This document shows, one piece after another, positions 27,738-35,642 of a stretch of DNA of 64,000 bases. The DNA is from Pseudomonas wadenswilerensis. Its GTDB lineage: Bacteria; Pseudomonadota; Gammaproteobacteria; Pseudomonadales; Pseudomonadaceae. Where the stretch lies: assembly GCF_900497695.1 (NCBI RefSeq), contig NZ_UIDD01000007.1, positions 558,001 through 622,000 of the forward strand, in the 5' to 3' direction. Position numbers and translations under genes: made by a program. Position 1 is the stretch's first letter, and each line of letters begins with the position of its first letter. Below the pieces are notes generated by a model. The model was not told where the DNA came from. It did no database searches and was given only the letters and a program-made list of their open reading frames with translations.

Positions 27738-28496
27738 ATGAAACCCGTTATCCGCTTCGCAGGGGCTTGCGCCCTGCTGCTCGCCGGCTCGACCATGGCC
27801 CAGGCCGAAACCCTGAAGATCGCCACCGAAGGCGCTTACCCTCCGTTCAACTACGTCGATTCAGACAACAAACTGCACGGCTTCGACGTCGACATCACCC
27901 ACGCCCTGTGCGAGCAGATGAAGGTCGAATGCACCCTGGTGGCCCAGGACTGGGAAGGCATCATCCCGGCCTTGATGGCGAAGAAATACGACGCCGTGGT
28001 GGCGTCGATGATCAATACCGAAGAACGGCGCAAGAAGATCGCCTTCACCAACCACTACTACAAGACCCCGTTGTCGGTGGCCGTGGCCAAGGACAGTGAA
28101 ATCACCGACGCGCAAACCGACTTCAAAGGCTACACGGTCGGCGCGCAATCCTCCTCGACCCAGGCTATCTATGCCGAGGACGTCTACGGCAAGGCCGGCG
28201 CCGACGTCAAACTCTACCCGACCCTCGATGAAGCCAATGCCGACCTCGCCGCCGGGCGCCTGGACGGGGTGATTGCCGACAAGTTCCCGCTGACCGAATG
28301 GCTGGGCAAGGCCGGCAAGGACTGCTGCAAGATCCTTGGCGACGTCAACGGCACCAAGGCCGACGCCTCGATTGCCGTGCGCAAGGAAGATGAAGCCCTG
28401 CGCGAACGCCTGAACAAGGCCCTGGACGCAATCGTCGCCAACGGCACCTACCAGAAGATCGCCAGTCGTTACTTCGACTTCGATATCTACCAGTAA
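27738..28496 (+). CDS. Amino acid ABC transporter, periplasmic substrate-binding protein (D-lysine cluster)
   Basis: A 252-residue family-3 solute-binding protein. The signal peptide ends at STMAQA (residue about 22). The mature part begins TLKIATEGAYPPFNYVDSDN and has GFDVDITHALCEQM and MINTEERRKKIAFTNHYY, as in lysine/arginine/ornithine binders. Start ATG at 27738 with GAGG upstream. It is the first transporter gene of the cluster that also holds dpkA and amaD, so a basic amino acid, probably lysine, is the likely ligand. Confidence 0.92.
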   Translation: MKPVIRFAGACALLLAGSTMAQAETLKIATEGAYPPFNYVDSDNKLHGFDVDITHALCEQMKVECTLVAQDWEGIIPALMAKKYDAVVASMINTEERRKKIAFTNHYYKTPLSVAVAKDSEITDAQTDFKGYTVGAQSSSTQAIYAEDVYGKAGADVKLYPTLDEANADLAAGRLDGVIADKFPLTEWLGKAGKDCCKILGDVNGTKADASIAVRKEDEALRERLNKALDAIVANGTYQKIASRYFDFDIYQ

Positions 28497-28518
28497 ATCT
28501 CACGTCCTGTGAGGGACC

Positions 28519-28607
28519 TGTGGGCGCTGGCCTTGCCAGCGATGCAGACGCCGCGCACTGACTGAATGCGTGTCGATGCCATCGCCGGCAAGGCCGGCTC
28601 CCACGGG
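28519..28607. repeat. REP element pair
   Basis: GTGGGCGCTGGCCTTGCCAGCGAT (28520-28543) and ATCGCCGGCAAGGCCGGCTCCCAC (28580-28603) are inverted copies between the binding-protein gene and the permease genes. Such intercistronic REPs can stabilise the upstream transcript and so favour binding-protein excess. Confidence 0.87.
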
Positions 28608-28639
28608 GCTGTGTGTCTGTCTTGCGAGAGGGTTTGAGC

Positions 28640-29359
28640 ATGCTCGAACAACTGTCACTGCTTTCCTTCGCCAGCGGCGGCTGGGGCCAGGCTCTGCTGG
28701 CCGGCGCCCTGGTGACCATTTCCCTGGCCCTGGCCTGCCTGCCCATCGGCTTGCCGCTGGGCCTGGGCGTCGCGCTCGCCGCCCGTTCCTCCAAGCGCTT
28801 CCCGCGTGCTGCCGCCACGGTGTTCTCCACCGTGTTTCGTGGCCTGCCGGAGCTTCTGACCCTGCTGATCATCTATTACGGCTGCCAGATTGCCGCGCAG
28901 AAAATTCTTGCCGCCATGGGCTACGAAGGTGAAGTGCTGATCAACACCTTCCTGGCGGCGATGATCGCCTTCAGCCTGGTGTTTGCCGCGTTCTCCAGCG
29001 AGATCTGGCTGGCGGCGTTCAAGACTGTCGCCAAAGGCCAGTACGAAGCCTCGGCGGCGCTGGGCCTGAGCAAGGCCACTACCTTTCGCAAGGTGGTCTT
29101 TCCACAGCTGGTGCGCATCGCCCTGCCGGGCCTGTCGAACAACTGGCTGTCGCTGCTCAAGGACACTTCGCTGGTGTCGACCATCTCCCTGGTCGACCTG
29201 ATGCGCCAGACCAACCTTGCGGTCAGCGTGACCAAGGAGCCGATGTTCTTCTACGGCGTTGCCTGCCTGGGTTATCTGCTGTTCTCGGCGTTGTCGGGCC
29301 GGGTGTTCAATTTCATCGAGCAGTACTTCAGCCGTCATCTGCGGGGGGCACGTACATGA
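28640..29359 (+). CDS. Amino acid ABC transporter permease (HisQ type)
   Basis: A 239-residue inner-membrane permease. The N-terminal HEQ-type helix pattern and the EAA loop (GQYEASAALGLSKATTFRKV, near residue 135) are conserved. The ATG at 28640 has GAGAGGG upstream. The last bases overlap the start of the second permease (ATGA). The two permeases form a heterodimeric channel for the amino acid delivered by the product of 27738-28496. Confidence 0.92.
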   Translation: MLEQLSLLSFASGGWGQALLAGALVTISLALACLPIGLPLGLGVALAARSSKRFPRAAATVFSTVFRGLPELLTLLIIYYGCQIAAQKILAAMGYEGEVLINTFLAAMIAFSLVFAAFSSEIWLAAFKTVAKGQYEASAALGLSKATTFRKVVFPQLVRIALPGLSNNWLSLLKDTSLVSTISLVDLMRQTNLAVSVTKEPMFFYGVACLGYLLFSALSGRVFNFIEQYFSRHLRGART

Positions 29360-30066
29360 GCTTCGATCAACTGCTGGCCCTGGTGCTCGACCCCGACCTG
29401 CTGGAACGCTACGGCCCGCGCTTTATCGACGGCCTGCTGGTGACCGGCAAGCTGGTGGCACTGTCCTTCACCCTCGGCGCCCTGCTTGGCATGCTGCTGG
29501 CCCTGGCCAGGCTGTCGAACAACCTGGTGCTGCAACGCCTGAGCGCAGGTTACATCTACTTCTTCCGCGGCTCGCCGCTGCTCGCCCAGCTGTTCTTGCT
29601 GTACTACGGCCTGGGCTCGCTCAAGGGCTTCTGGCAGGACGTCGGTCTGTGGTGGTTCTTCCGGGATGCCTGGTACTGCACGGTGCTGGCCTTCACCCTC
29701 AACACCGCCGCTTACCAGGCCGAGATCTTCCGCGGCAGCCTGATGGCGGTCGCTCCCGGTCAGTACGAGGCAGCCAAGGCCCTCAGCCTGAAGCGTTCGA
29801 CCACGTTCTTCAAGGTGATCCTGCCGCAATCACTGATCGTCGCCATCGGCCCGCTGGGCAACGAACTGATCCTGATGATCAAGGCCAGCGCCATCGCCTC
29901 GCTGGTGACCATCTACGACCTGATGGGGGTGACCAAGCTGGCGTTCTCGCGCAGTTTCGACTTCCAGATCTACCTGTGGGCCGCCGTGCTCTACCTGCTG
30001 ATCGTCGAGATCGTGCGCCGCAGCCTCAAACACATAGAAGCCCGCCTGGGCCGCCACCTGCGCTGA
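29356..30066 (+). CDS. Amino acid ABC transporter permease (HisM type)
   Basis: A 236-residue inner-membrane permease, partner of the preceding one. It has YFFRGSPLLAQLFLLYYGLG near residue 72 and an EAA loop (PGQYEAAKALSLKRSTTFFKV, near residue 134; landmarks only). The start overlaps the previous stop by 4 bp. Followed by amaD after 25 bp, in the same operon. Confidence 0.92.
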   Translation: MSFDQLLALVLDPDLLERYGPRFIDGLLVTGKLVALSFTLGALLGMLLALARLSNNLVLQRLSAGYIYFFRGSPLLAQLFLLYYGLGSLKGFWQDVGLWWFFRDAWYCTVLAFTLNTAAYQAEIFRGSLMAVAPGQYEAAKALSLKRSTTFFKVILPQSLIVAIGPLGNELILMIKASAIASLVTIYDLMGVTKLAFSRSFDFQIYLWAAVLYLLIVEIVRRSLKHIEARLGRHLR

Positions 30067-30091
30067 CCGCCTGCTTGTGAGGAACGTTCCA

Positions 30092-31333
30092 ATGCATTGC
30101 CAAACCATTGTTCTGGGCGCCGGCATCGTCGGTATCTCCACGGCCCTTCATCTGCAGGCACGCGGGCGCAAGGTGATCCTCATCGACCGCGAAGAGCCCG
30201 GCAGCGGCACCAGCCACGGCAACGCCGGGCTGATCGAGCGCTCCAGCGTCATCCCCTATGCCTTCCCCCATGATCTGTCGAGCCTGCTGCGCTATGGCCT
30301 GAACCGCCAGCCCGACGTGCGCTACAGTTTCACCCACTTGCCGAAGATCGGCCCGTGGCTGTTCAAGTACTGGAAAAACTCCTCGCCAGCGGGCCTGGCC
30401 GTGGCCACGCAGGCCATGCTGCCACTGGTGCAGCGTTGCGTCGAAGAACACGACGCGCTGATCGACGCAGCGGGCCTCGGCGAACTGGTCAAGGCCAACG
30501 GCTGGATCGAGGTGTACCGCAATGAGGACGCCTACAACAACGCCGTGGCCGGTGCCCACGCGCTGAAGTCATATGGTTTGAAATACGAAATCCTCGACCG
30601 CCAGCAGCTGCACGAGCGCGAGGTCGACCTGAGCGACAATGCGGTCGGCGGCATCCACTGGCTCGACCCCAAGACCGTCAGCAACCCCGGCGGCCTGACC
30701 CGCGGCTATGCGGCGCTGTTCGTGCAGCGTGGCGGCCAGTTCATCCACGGCGACGCCCGCACCCTGCGCCAGATCGGCAGCGAGTGGCAGGTCGACAGCC
30801 GCCAGGGGCCAATCACCGCACCCGAGGTGGTGGTCGCCCTCGGGCCACAGTCGGCCGAGCTGTTCAAGCCGCTGGGTTATCGCATTCCGCTGGAGATCAA
30901 GCGCGGTTATCACATGCACTACCGGGCGCGTGACGGCGCCGAACTCAAGCATTCGATCTGCGATGCCCAGGGCGGTTACGTGCTCGCGCCGATGGCCATG
31001 GGCATCCGCCTGACCACCGGCATCGAGTTCGCCGCCAGCACCGATGCTGCCAACCAGATCCAGCTGCAGCGCTGCGAAGCCTTGGCGCGCAAGGTCTTCC
31101 CGCTGGGTGAGCGGGTCGATGCCGAGCCCTGGCTGGGCCGCCGCCCGTGCCTGCCGGACATGCGCCCGGTGATCGGCCCGGCCGCTCGCCACAAAGGCCT
31201 GTGGTTCAACTTCGGCCATGCCCACCACGGCCTGACCCTGGGCCCGGTGACCGGCCGCCTGCTGGCAGAAATGATGACCGGCGAAACCCCATTCACCGAT
31301 CCTGCGCCGTACCGCGCGGACCGCTTCAACTGA
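30092..31333 (+). CDS. amaD: D-lysine oxidase AmaD (FAD-dependent amino acid oxidase)
   Basis: A 413-residue FAD-dependent oxidoreductase of the DadA type. The N-terminal dinucleotide fold is clear (IVLGAGIVGISTALHLQARG), followed by GTSHGNAGLIE near residue 42, and the C-terminal FNFGHAHHGLTLGPVTG near residue 375 is characteristic. In P. putida AmaD deaminates D-lysine to delta1-piperideine-2-carboxylate, the substrate of DpkA. Start ATG at 30092 with GAGGAA upstream. It sits between the permease and ATPase genes of the ABC transporter, coupling uptake with the first oxidation. Confidence 0.9.
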   Translation: MHCQTIVLGAGIVGISTALHLQARGRKVILIDREEPGSGTSHGNAGLIERSSVIPYAFPHDLSSLLRYGLNRQPDVRYSFTHLPKIGPWLFKYWKNSSPAGLAVATQAMLPLVQRCVEEHDALIDAAGLGELVKANGWIEVYRNEDAYNNAVAGAHALKSYGLKYEILDRQQLHEREVDLSDNAVGGIHWLDPKTVSNPGGLTRGYAALFVQRGGQFIHGDARTLRQIGSEWQVDSRQGPITAPEVVVALGPQSAELFKPLGYRIPLEIKRGYHMHYRARDGAELKHSICDAQGGYVLAPMAMGIRLTTGIEFAASTDAANQIQLQRCEALARKVFPLGERVDAEPWLGRRPCLPDMRPVIGPAARHKGLWFNFGHAHHGLTLGPVTGRLLAEMMTGETPFTDPAPYRADRFN

Positions 31334-31342
31334 TCGCGGGAG

Positions 31343-31350
31343 AATAACAA
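31343..31350 (+). promoter_or_regulatory. Crc/Hfq-type CA motif at the ABC ATPase start
   Basis: AATAACAA lies directly before the ATG at 31352, matching AAnAAnAA. Binding of Hfq/Crc here would block initiation on the ATPase gene. Inferred from the motif alone. Confidence 0.45.
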
Positions 31351-31351
31351 C

Positions 31352-32140
31352 ATGACCGCTTCACTGAGCCTTGCTAGCCCTTCCCCTGCCCCTCAGGTTG
31401 ATCCACGCAAGATCGTGGTGACCATTGAGGGCCTGAACAAGCACTACGGCGCCTTCCATGTGCTGCGCGACATCAACCTCAACGTGCGTGAAGGCGAACG
31501 CATCGTCCTGTGCGGGCCTTCCGGGTCGGGTAAATCGACACTGATCCGCTGCATCAACCGCCTGGAAATTGCCGAACAGGGCAACATCCGTGTCAACGAC
31601 ACCGACCTTGCCCTGACCACTCGCCAGGCTGCCGACGTGCGCAGCGAAATCGGCATGGTGTTCCAGCACTTCAACCTGTTCCCGCACATGAGCGTGCTCG
31701 ACAACTGCACCCTGGCCCCCATGAGCGTACGCGGCCTGTCGCGCAAGGAAGCCGAAGATCGAGCGCGTTTCTACCTGAACAAGGTGGGGATCGAAAGCCA
31801 GGCCGGCAAATACCCCAGCCAGCTGTCCGGCGGCCAGCAGCAACGGGTGGCGATAGCCCGGGCGCTGTGCATGAAACCGAAGATCATGCTGTTCGACGAA
31901 CCGACCTCGGCGCTGGACCCGGAGATGGTCGCCGAAGTGCTGGATGTGCTGGTGAAACTGGCCGATACCGGCATGACCATGCTCTGCGTCACCCATGAAA
32001 TGGGCTTTGCCCGCCAGGTGGCGGAACGGGTGCTGTTTCTCGATGGTGGGCAGATCATTGAAGACGCCAGCCCCGAGGCGTTCTTCAACAACCCGCAGAG
32101 TGCGCGGGCCAAAGGGTTTCTGGCGCAGATACTGCACTGA
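31352..32140 (+). CDS. Amino acid ABC transporter ATP-binding protein
   Basis: 262 residues, cytoplasmic ATPase of the polar amino acid importer. Walker A is CGPSGSGKSTLIRC (near residue 55), the Q-loop MVFQHFNLFPHMSV, the signature LSGGQQQRVAIARAL (near residue 158), Walker B IMLFDEPTSALDPE and the switch His in CVTHEMGFARQ. The N-terminus carries about 22 extra residues before the usual start. Last gene of the transporter/amaD operon, followed by a REP pair. Confidence 0.94.
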   Translation: MTASLSLASPSPAPQVDPRKIVVTIEGLNKHYGAFHVLRDINLNVREGERIVLCGPSGSGKSTLIRCINRLEIAEQGNIRVNDTDLALTTRQAADVRSEIGMVFQHFNLFPHMSVLDNCTLAPMSVRGLSRKEAEDRARFYLNKVGIESQAGKYPSQLSGGQQQRVAIARALCMKPKIMLFDEPTSALDPEMVAEVLDVLVKLADTGMTMLCVTHEMGFARQVAERVLFLDGGQIIEDASPEAFFNNPQSARAKGFLAQILH

Positions 32141-32165
32141 GGCCTTTGGGCAAGGCTTCGCCTTG

Positions 32166-32262
32166 CATCGCCGGCAAAGCCAGCTCCCACAAGTTCTGCG
32201 CAGCTCTCAAGGCCAGCGCCAATCCTGTGGGAGCCGGCCTTGCCGGCGATGGGCTGCGCAGC
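32166..32262. repeat. REP element pair
   Basis: CATCGCCGGCAAAGCCAGCTCCCAC and GTGGGAGCCGGCCTTGCCGGCGATG flank a 36-nt spacer after the ABC ATPase gene. Confidence 0.88.
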
Positions 32263-32288
32263 AGCCCTTGTTCATTGTCTGGCATATT

Positions 32289-32310
32289 AGTTATGTTATA
32301 ACGCATAACT
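32289..32310. promoter_or_regulatory. Nested palindromes upstream of the DUF1624 gene (operator candidate)
   Basis: AGTTATG-N8-CATAACT has perfect 7-bp arms, and inside it GTTATAAC (32295-32302) is itself a perfect palindrome. It lies 29 nt before the start at 32339, where a repressor of the MarR/TetR type could sit. The regulator is unknown. Confidence 0.45.
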
Positions 32311-32338
32311 TAGCAATTCCACGCCAGCGACCTCACCC

Positions 32339-33493
32339 ATGCCAACCGCCCCACCCGCCAACCAACGCCTGCTCTGCATCGACGCCCTGCGCGGCCTGGT
32401 CATTGTCTTCATGCTGCTCGACCACGTGCGCGAAACCTTCTTCCTGCACCGTCAGGTCAGCGACCCGATGGACGTCGCCAACACCGACCCCTGGCTGTTC
32501 CTCAGCCGCACCCTCGCCCACCTGTGCGCCCCGGTGTTCGTCCTGCTCACCGGCCTGTCGGCTTATCTGTATGGTGAAAAGCACCAGGGCAAGGCCACGC
32601 TCTCGGCCTTCCTGTTCAAGCGCGGACTGGTGCTGGTGCTACTGGAATTTACCCTGGTCAGCCTGGCCTGGACCCTGGAGCTGCCACCCAAGGTGATCTA
32701 CCTGCAGGTGATCTGGGCCATCGGCCTGAGCATGATCGCCCTGGCCGGCCTGGTGTGGCTGCCGCGATCGCTGGTGCTGGTGCTCGGCGCGCTGATCGTC
32801 GCCGGGCACAACCTGCTCGATCCGCTGCACTTCGCTGCAGGTTCGGCGATGCACATCCCTTGGGCGATCTTGCATGACCGCGGCTGGATCGAAGTGTCGG
32901 ACAGCTTGCGCCTGCGCACCTCGTACCCACTGCTGCCGTGGATCGGCGTAATTGCCTTGGGCTATGCCATGGGCCCCTGGTTTGCCGGGGGTGCGGACGC
33001 GCTGGCACGTCAGCGCAAATTGCTAGTCACCGGCCTGGGCGCCCTCGTCGGCTTTGTGCTGCTGCGCCTGCTAAACGGTTACGGCGAAGCGCAGTGGCAG
33101 GTCGGTGAAACCACGCTGCGCACCCTGATGAGCGTCTTCAACATCACCAAATACCCGCCGTCGCTACTGTTCCTGGCCCTGACCCTGGGCGTCGGCGTGT
33201 TGCTGCTGCGCAGGTTCGAGCACCTGCAAAGCAACCGCGCGATACAGGTGCTGAGCGTGTTCGGCGCAGCACCGATGTTCTTCTACCTGCTGCACCTGTA
33301 CGTACTGAAGTTGCTGTACCTGATCGCCGTCGCCTGCTTTGGCCTGAACCAGGACAGTTACTTTGGTTTCGACGGGGTCTGGGCGATATGGCTGACGGCA
33401 ATTGTCTTGAGCATTGCGCTCTATCCGCCGGTTTGCTGGTTCGCCAGGCTCAAGGCCCGGCGCCGGGATATCGGCTGGCTCAAATACTTCTGA
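32339..33493 (+). CDS. DUF1624 / heparan-alpha-glucosaminide N-acetyltransferase-like membrane protein
   Basis: A 384-residue inner-membrane protein with about ten helices. The opening LLCIDALRGLVIVFMLLDHVRE is the conserved DUF1624/HGSNAT-type start with the R-G and D-H pairs of membrane acyltransferases, and SYPLLPWIGVIALGYAMGPW near residue 197 is also typical. It may transfer an acyl group across the membrane, but the substrate is unknown. Start ATG at 32339. It is alone in its transcription unit and ends with a hairpin at 33504-33521. Confidence 0.82.
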   Translation: MPTAPPANQRLLCIDALRGLVIVFMLLDHVRETFFLHRQVSDPMDVANTDPWLFLSRTLAHLCAPVFVLLTGLSAYLYGEKHQGKATLSAFLFKRGLVLVLLEFTLVSLAWTLELPPKVIYLQVIWAIGLSMIALAGLVWLPRSLVLVLGALIVAGHNLLDPLHFAAGSAMHIPWAILHDRGWIEVSDSLRLRTSYPLLPWIGVIALGYAMGPWFAGGADALARQRKLLVTGLGALVGFVLLRLLNGYGEAQWQVGETTLRTLMSVFNITKYPPSLLFLALTLGVGVLLLRRFEHLQSNRAIQVLSVFGAAPMFFYLLHLYVLKLLYLIAVACFGLNQDSYFGFDGVWAIWLTAIVLSIALYPPVCWFARLKARRRDIGWLKYF

Positions 33494-33503
33494 GCCAAGG
33501 CGT

Positions 33504-33521
33504 GCCCCTGCAAGCAGGGGC
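33504..33521. terminator. Strong hairpin after the DUF1624 gene
   Basis: GCCCCTG-CAAG-CAGGGGC forms a perfect 7-bp GC stem with a tetraloop, just past the DUF1624 stop and before the convergent small gene. No T-tract follows, so it may act as a weak or bidirectional terminator. Confidence 0.5.
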
Positions 33522-33535
33522 AGCCCCGTCACCGC

Positions 33536-33829
33536 TTACTGGGTATGCATTTTCGACTTTATAAAACCGGCAATGAAGGTCAGCACCGCGCCGCCGACAC
33601 CGCCGCCGACGATACTGCTGATCAGCGCCGGCAGATCGAGTGAACCGCCCGCCGCCACTGCAGCGCCGGGTTCACCGGTCAAGGCCGCGAGTATCTGCCC
33701 GACGATCACCCCGCCAACCCCACCGAAAATCGAGTTGAGTAACGGGCCCATGCTCTGCTTGCTCATACCGGCTGCGTTGCCGCCCACCACACCGGCAACA
33801 ATCTGAATGATCAGACTGACAATATCCAT
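33536..33829 (-). CDS. Small glycine-rich membrane protein
   Basis: 97 residues with two long Gly/Ala/Val-rich hydrophobic stretches (IIQIVAGVVGGNAAGM; GGVGGVIVGQILAAL) and a third near the C-terminus (ISSIVGGGVGGAVLTFIAGF). It ends in a short basic tail. This looks like a small inner-membrane protein found in several Pseudomonas genomes, but I cannot name the family. Start ATG at 33829 with AAGGGG upstream. Function unknown. Confidence 0.72.
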   Translation of the reverse strand: MDIVSLIIQIVAGVVGGNAAGMSKQSMGPLLNSIFGGVGGVIVGQILAALTGEPGAAVAAGGSLDLPALISSIVGGGVGGAVLTFIAGFIKSKMHTQ

Positions 33830-33990
33830 GATCCAACCCCTTTGTAGCGTTATGAATTGACGACTCGCGTCCGGCTACTACAGAAAGTCACGACCACGGG
33901 AACAGAGGCGCCTGGCTCCGGTCAACGACGGCACGCTGTTGCGGATGGGCACAGTATAGGTAGCAAGCGGCCAGCGCGCCAAAACGGCGC

Positions 33991-34413
33991 TCAGGGCTTG
34001 ATGTTCTTCAGGCTATTGAGCAGCCCCAGCAGTGCTTGCAGTTTGTCTTCGCCGAACTGTTCGAGGATGCGCTGGTAGTTGTGCTCCATGTCTTCGCTCA
34101 TGTCGACGAAGCATTGCTGGCCCTGTTCGGTCAGGCCTACGAACACCCGGCGCTGGTCCTGGGTCGACTTCTTGCGCCGCACCAGGCCATCGCGTTCCAG
34201 ACGCGCCAGCACGCCGGTCATGCTCGGCTTGAGGATGCAGGCCTGCTCGGCCAGTTGATGGCTTTCCAGTTCGCCTTGCTGGCGCAGGATGCGGATTACC
34301 CGCCATTGTTGTTCGGTCAGGCCATGGGCATTGAGCGAGGGGCGGAAGAAGGCCATGGCGGCTTCGCGGGCTTGCAACAGGGTCAGGGTCAGGGACGGTC
34401 TTGGAGTGGGCAT
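33991..34413 (-). CDS. hpaR: MarR-family regulator, HpaR-like
   Basis: A 140-residue MarR-family repressor closest in layout to HpaR, the regulator of homoprotocatechuate degradation: it starts with RPSLTLTLLQAREAAMAFFRP and has the winged helix LAEQACILKPSMTGVLARLERDGLV and DQRRVFVGLTEQG. Ligands would be aromatic acids. The hpa catabolic genes are not adjacent, so it acts in trans or the locus has been rearranged. The name is by resemblance. It is divergent from the C26 gene with a long 366-bp gap. Confidence 0.85.
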   Translation of the reverse strand: MPTPRPSLTLTLLQAREAAMAFFRPSLNAHGLTEQQWRVIRILRQQGELESHQLAEQACILKPSMTGVLARLERDGLVRRKKSTQDQRRVFVGLTEQGQQCFVDMSEDMEHNYQRILEQFGEDKLQALLGLLNSLKNIKP

Positions 34414-34779
34414 GGTTCAGGCTGGTAGTCATCGGTGACAGCCAGCTTAAGAGAAACTGCGCGATGCAGCAAAGCTGCACGGGCGCTGCTTCGGCCATAC
34501 ACCGGACGCTTGTTAAATATAATTAACTGGCCGTAGCAGGCGCCACACCGGTTACCGGGGCCTGCAGCCAATAATTGCATTCAGGCAATCTCAAGCTTCG
34601 CCCGTGCAATCTGAAGTCGTTTGACATATTAAACGGCTCTGGCAAGCTATATGACAGGTTTCGACCGGATACAGCCCCTTGCTTGGCGTACCGGCAGTGC
34701 TCGAAACCTCAGGCAGCGCAAAGGTTTCAGCGGCGCGCCTGCACAATAATGACAGGCTGCGCCTGTCCCAAGGTGACAT
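34414..34779. other. Divergent intergenic region (366 bp) with palindromes
   Basis: Contains the promoters of the MarR gene and of the C26 gene and no convincing gene. GTTAA-ATATAA-TTAAC (34512-34527) is a perfect short inverted repeat near the MarR start, a plausible autoregulatory operator. CGTTT-GACATATT-AAACG (34618-34635) overlaps a TTGACA hexamer upstream of the C26 gene. No sRNA was recognised. Confidence 0.5.
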
Positions 34780-35595
34780 ATGCCCAACAGCAACATTGGC
34801 AATAAGAATCAAACCTCTCGCAAACCCGTCGTGCTGATGACCATGGGCTCCCAGGAGCGCAAAGGCCACGACTATCAGGTAATGACCCACAAATACATCG
34901 TACCGCTGGTTGAACACGCCGGTTGCGTACCTGTGCTGGTGCCGACCTGCTGCGGTACAGACGACCTCGAAGCCTACCTGGACATGGCTGACGGTGTTTA
35001 CCTGACCGGCGCCGGCAGCAACATCGACCCGGCCCTTTATGGCCAGGAGAATGAAACCCCAGGCAAGGCCCAGGACCGTGACCGCGACCTGTTCGACCTG
35101 CCGCTGGTGCAACTGGCCATCGCCCGTGGCCTGCCGATCTTCGGCATCTGCCGTGGCATGCAGGAAATCAACGTGGCCCTGGGTGGTGACATCTACCAGA
35201 AGGTCTACGCCGAGCCAGGCTTCAACGACCACCGGGAAAACCCGGACGATCCGGTCGACGTGCAGTACAGCGCTGTTCACAGCGTCAAACTGGAGCAAGG
35301 CAGCTGGCTGCAAAAGCTGCTGCAGAGCGATGAAATCCGCGTCAACTCGCTGCACGGCCAGGGCCTGAAAAACCTCGGCGAAGGCATCGAACCCCTGGCC
35401 CGCGCCGAAGACGGCCTGGTCGAAGCCATCCATGCCCCGAGCCTGTCGCCTTTCCTCTTCGCGGTGCAATGGCACCCGGAATGGCAAGCGGCGAAAAACC
35501 CGGACTCGGTGAAGATGTTCCAGGCCTTTGGTGAAGCCTGCCGCAAGCAGGCTGCCAAGGGTCAGGCGGTGAAGAAGCTGGGTACGGCTGCCTGA
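34780..35595 (+). CDS. Class I glutamine amidotransferase-like hydrolase, peptidase C26 (PuuD-like)
   Basis: A 271-residue gamma-glutamyl hydrolase of the PuuD type, which cleaves gamma-glutamyl-amine conjugates in polyamine breakdown. The nucleophile Cys is in IFGICRGMQEINVALGG near residue 122, and the His/Glu pair in AVQWHPEWQA near residue 231. The N-terminus (residues 1-15) is polar and rich in Asn/Lys. The start is ATG at 34780. No puu or spu neighbours are present; in the P. putida gene order it follows the D-lysine cluster, so a role with lysine-derived amines is possible. Confidence 0.88.
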   Translation: MPNSNIGNKNQTSRKPVVLMTMGSQERKGHDYQVMTHKYIVPLVEHAGCVPVLVPTCCGTDDLEAYLDMADGVYLTGAGSNIDPALYGQENETPGKAQDRDRDLFDLPLVQLAIARGLPIFGICRGMQEINVALGGDIYQKVYAEPGFNDHRENPDDPVDVQYSAVHSVKLEQGSWLQKLLQSDEIRVNSLHGQGLKNLGEGIEPLARAEDGLVEAIHAPSLSPFLFAVQWHPEWQAAKNPDSVKMFQAFGEACRKQAAKGQAVKKLGTAA

Positions 35596-35602
35596 TTGTT
35601 GA

Positions 35603-35641
35603 TTGAACTGGTTCCTTCGTGATTCGTTGGGACCAGTTCAA
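35603..35641. terminator. Long perfect inverted repeat between convergent genes
   Basis: TTGAACTGGTTCC pairs with GGGACCAGTTCAA (one G-U) across a 13-nt loop. It lies between the convergent C26 and RarD-like genes and ends 2 bp before the latter's stop codon. It probably serves both as a transcript end, although the U-tract is displaced. Confidence 0.6.
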
Positions 35642-35642
35642 A

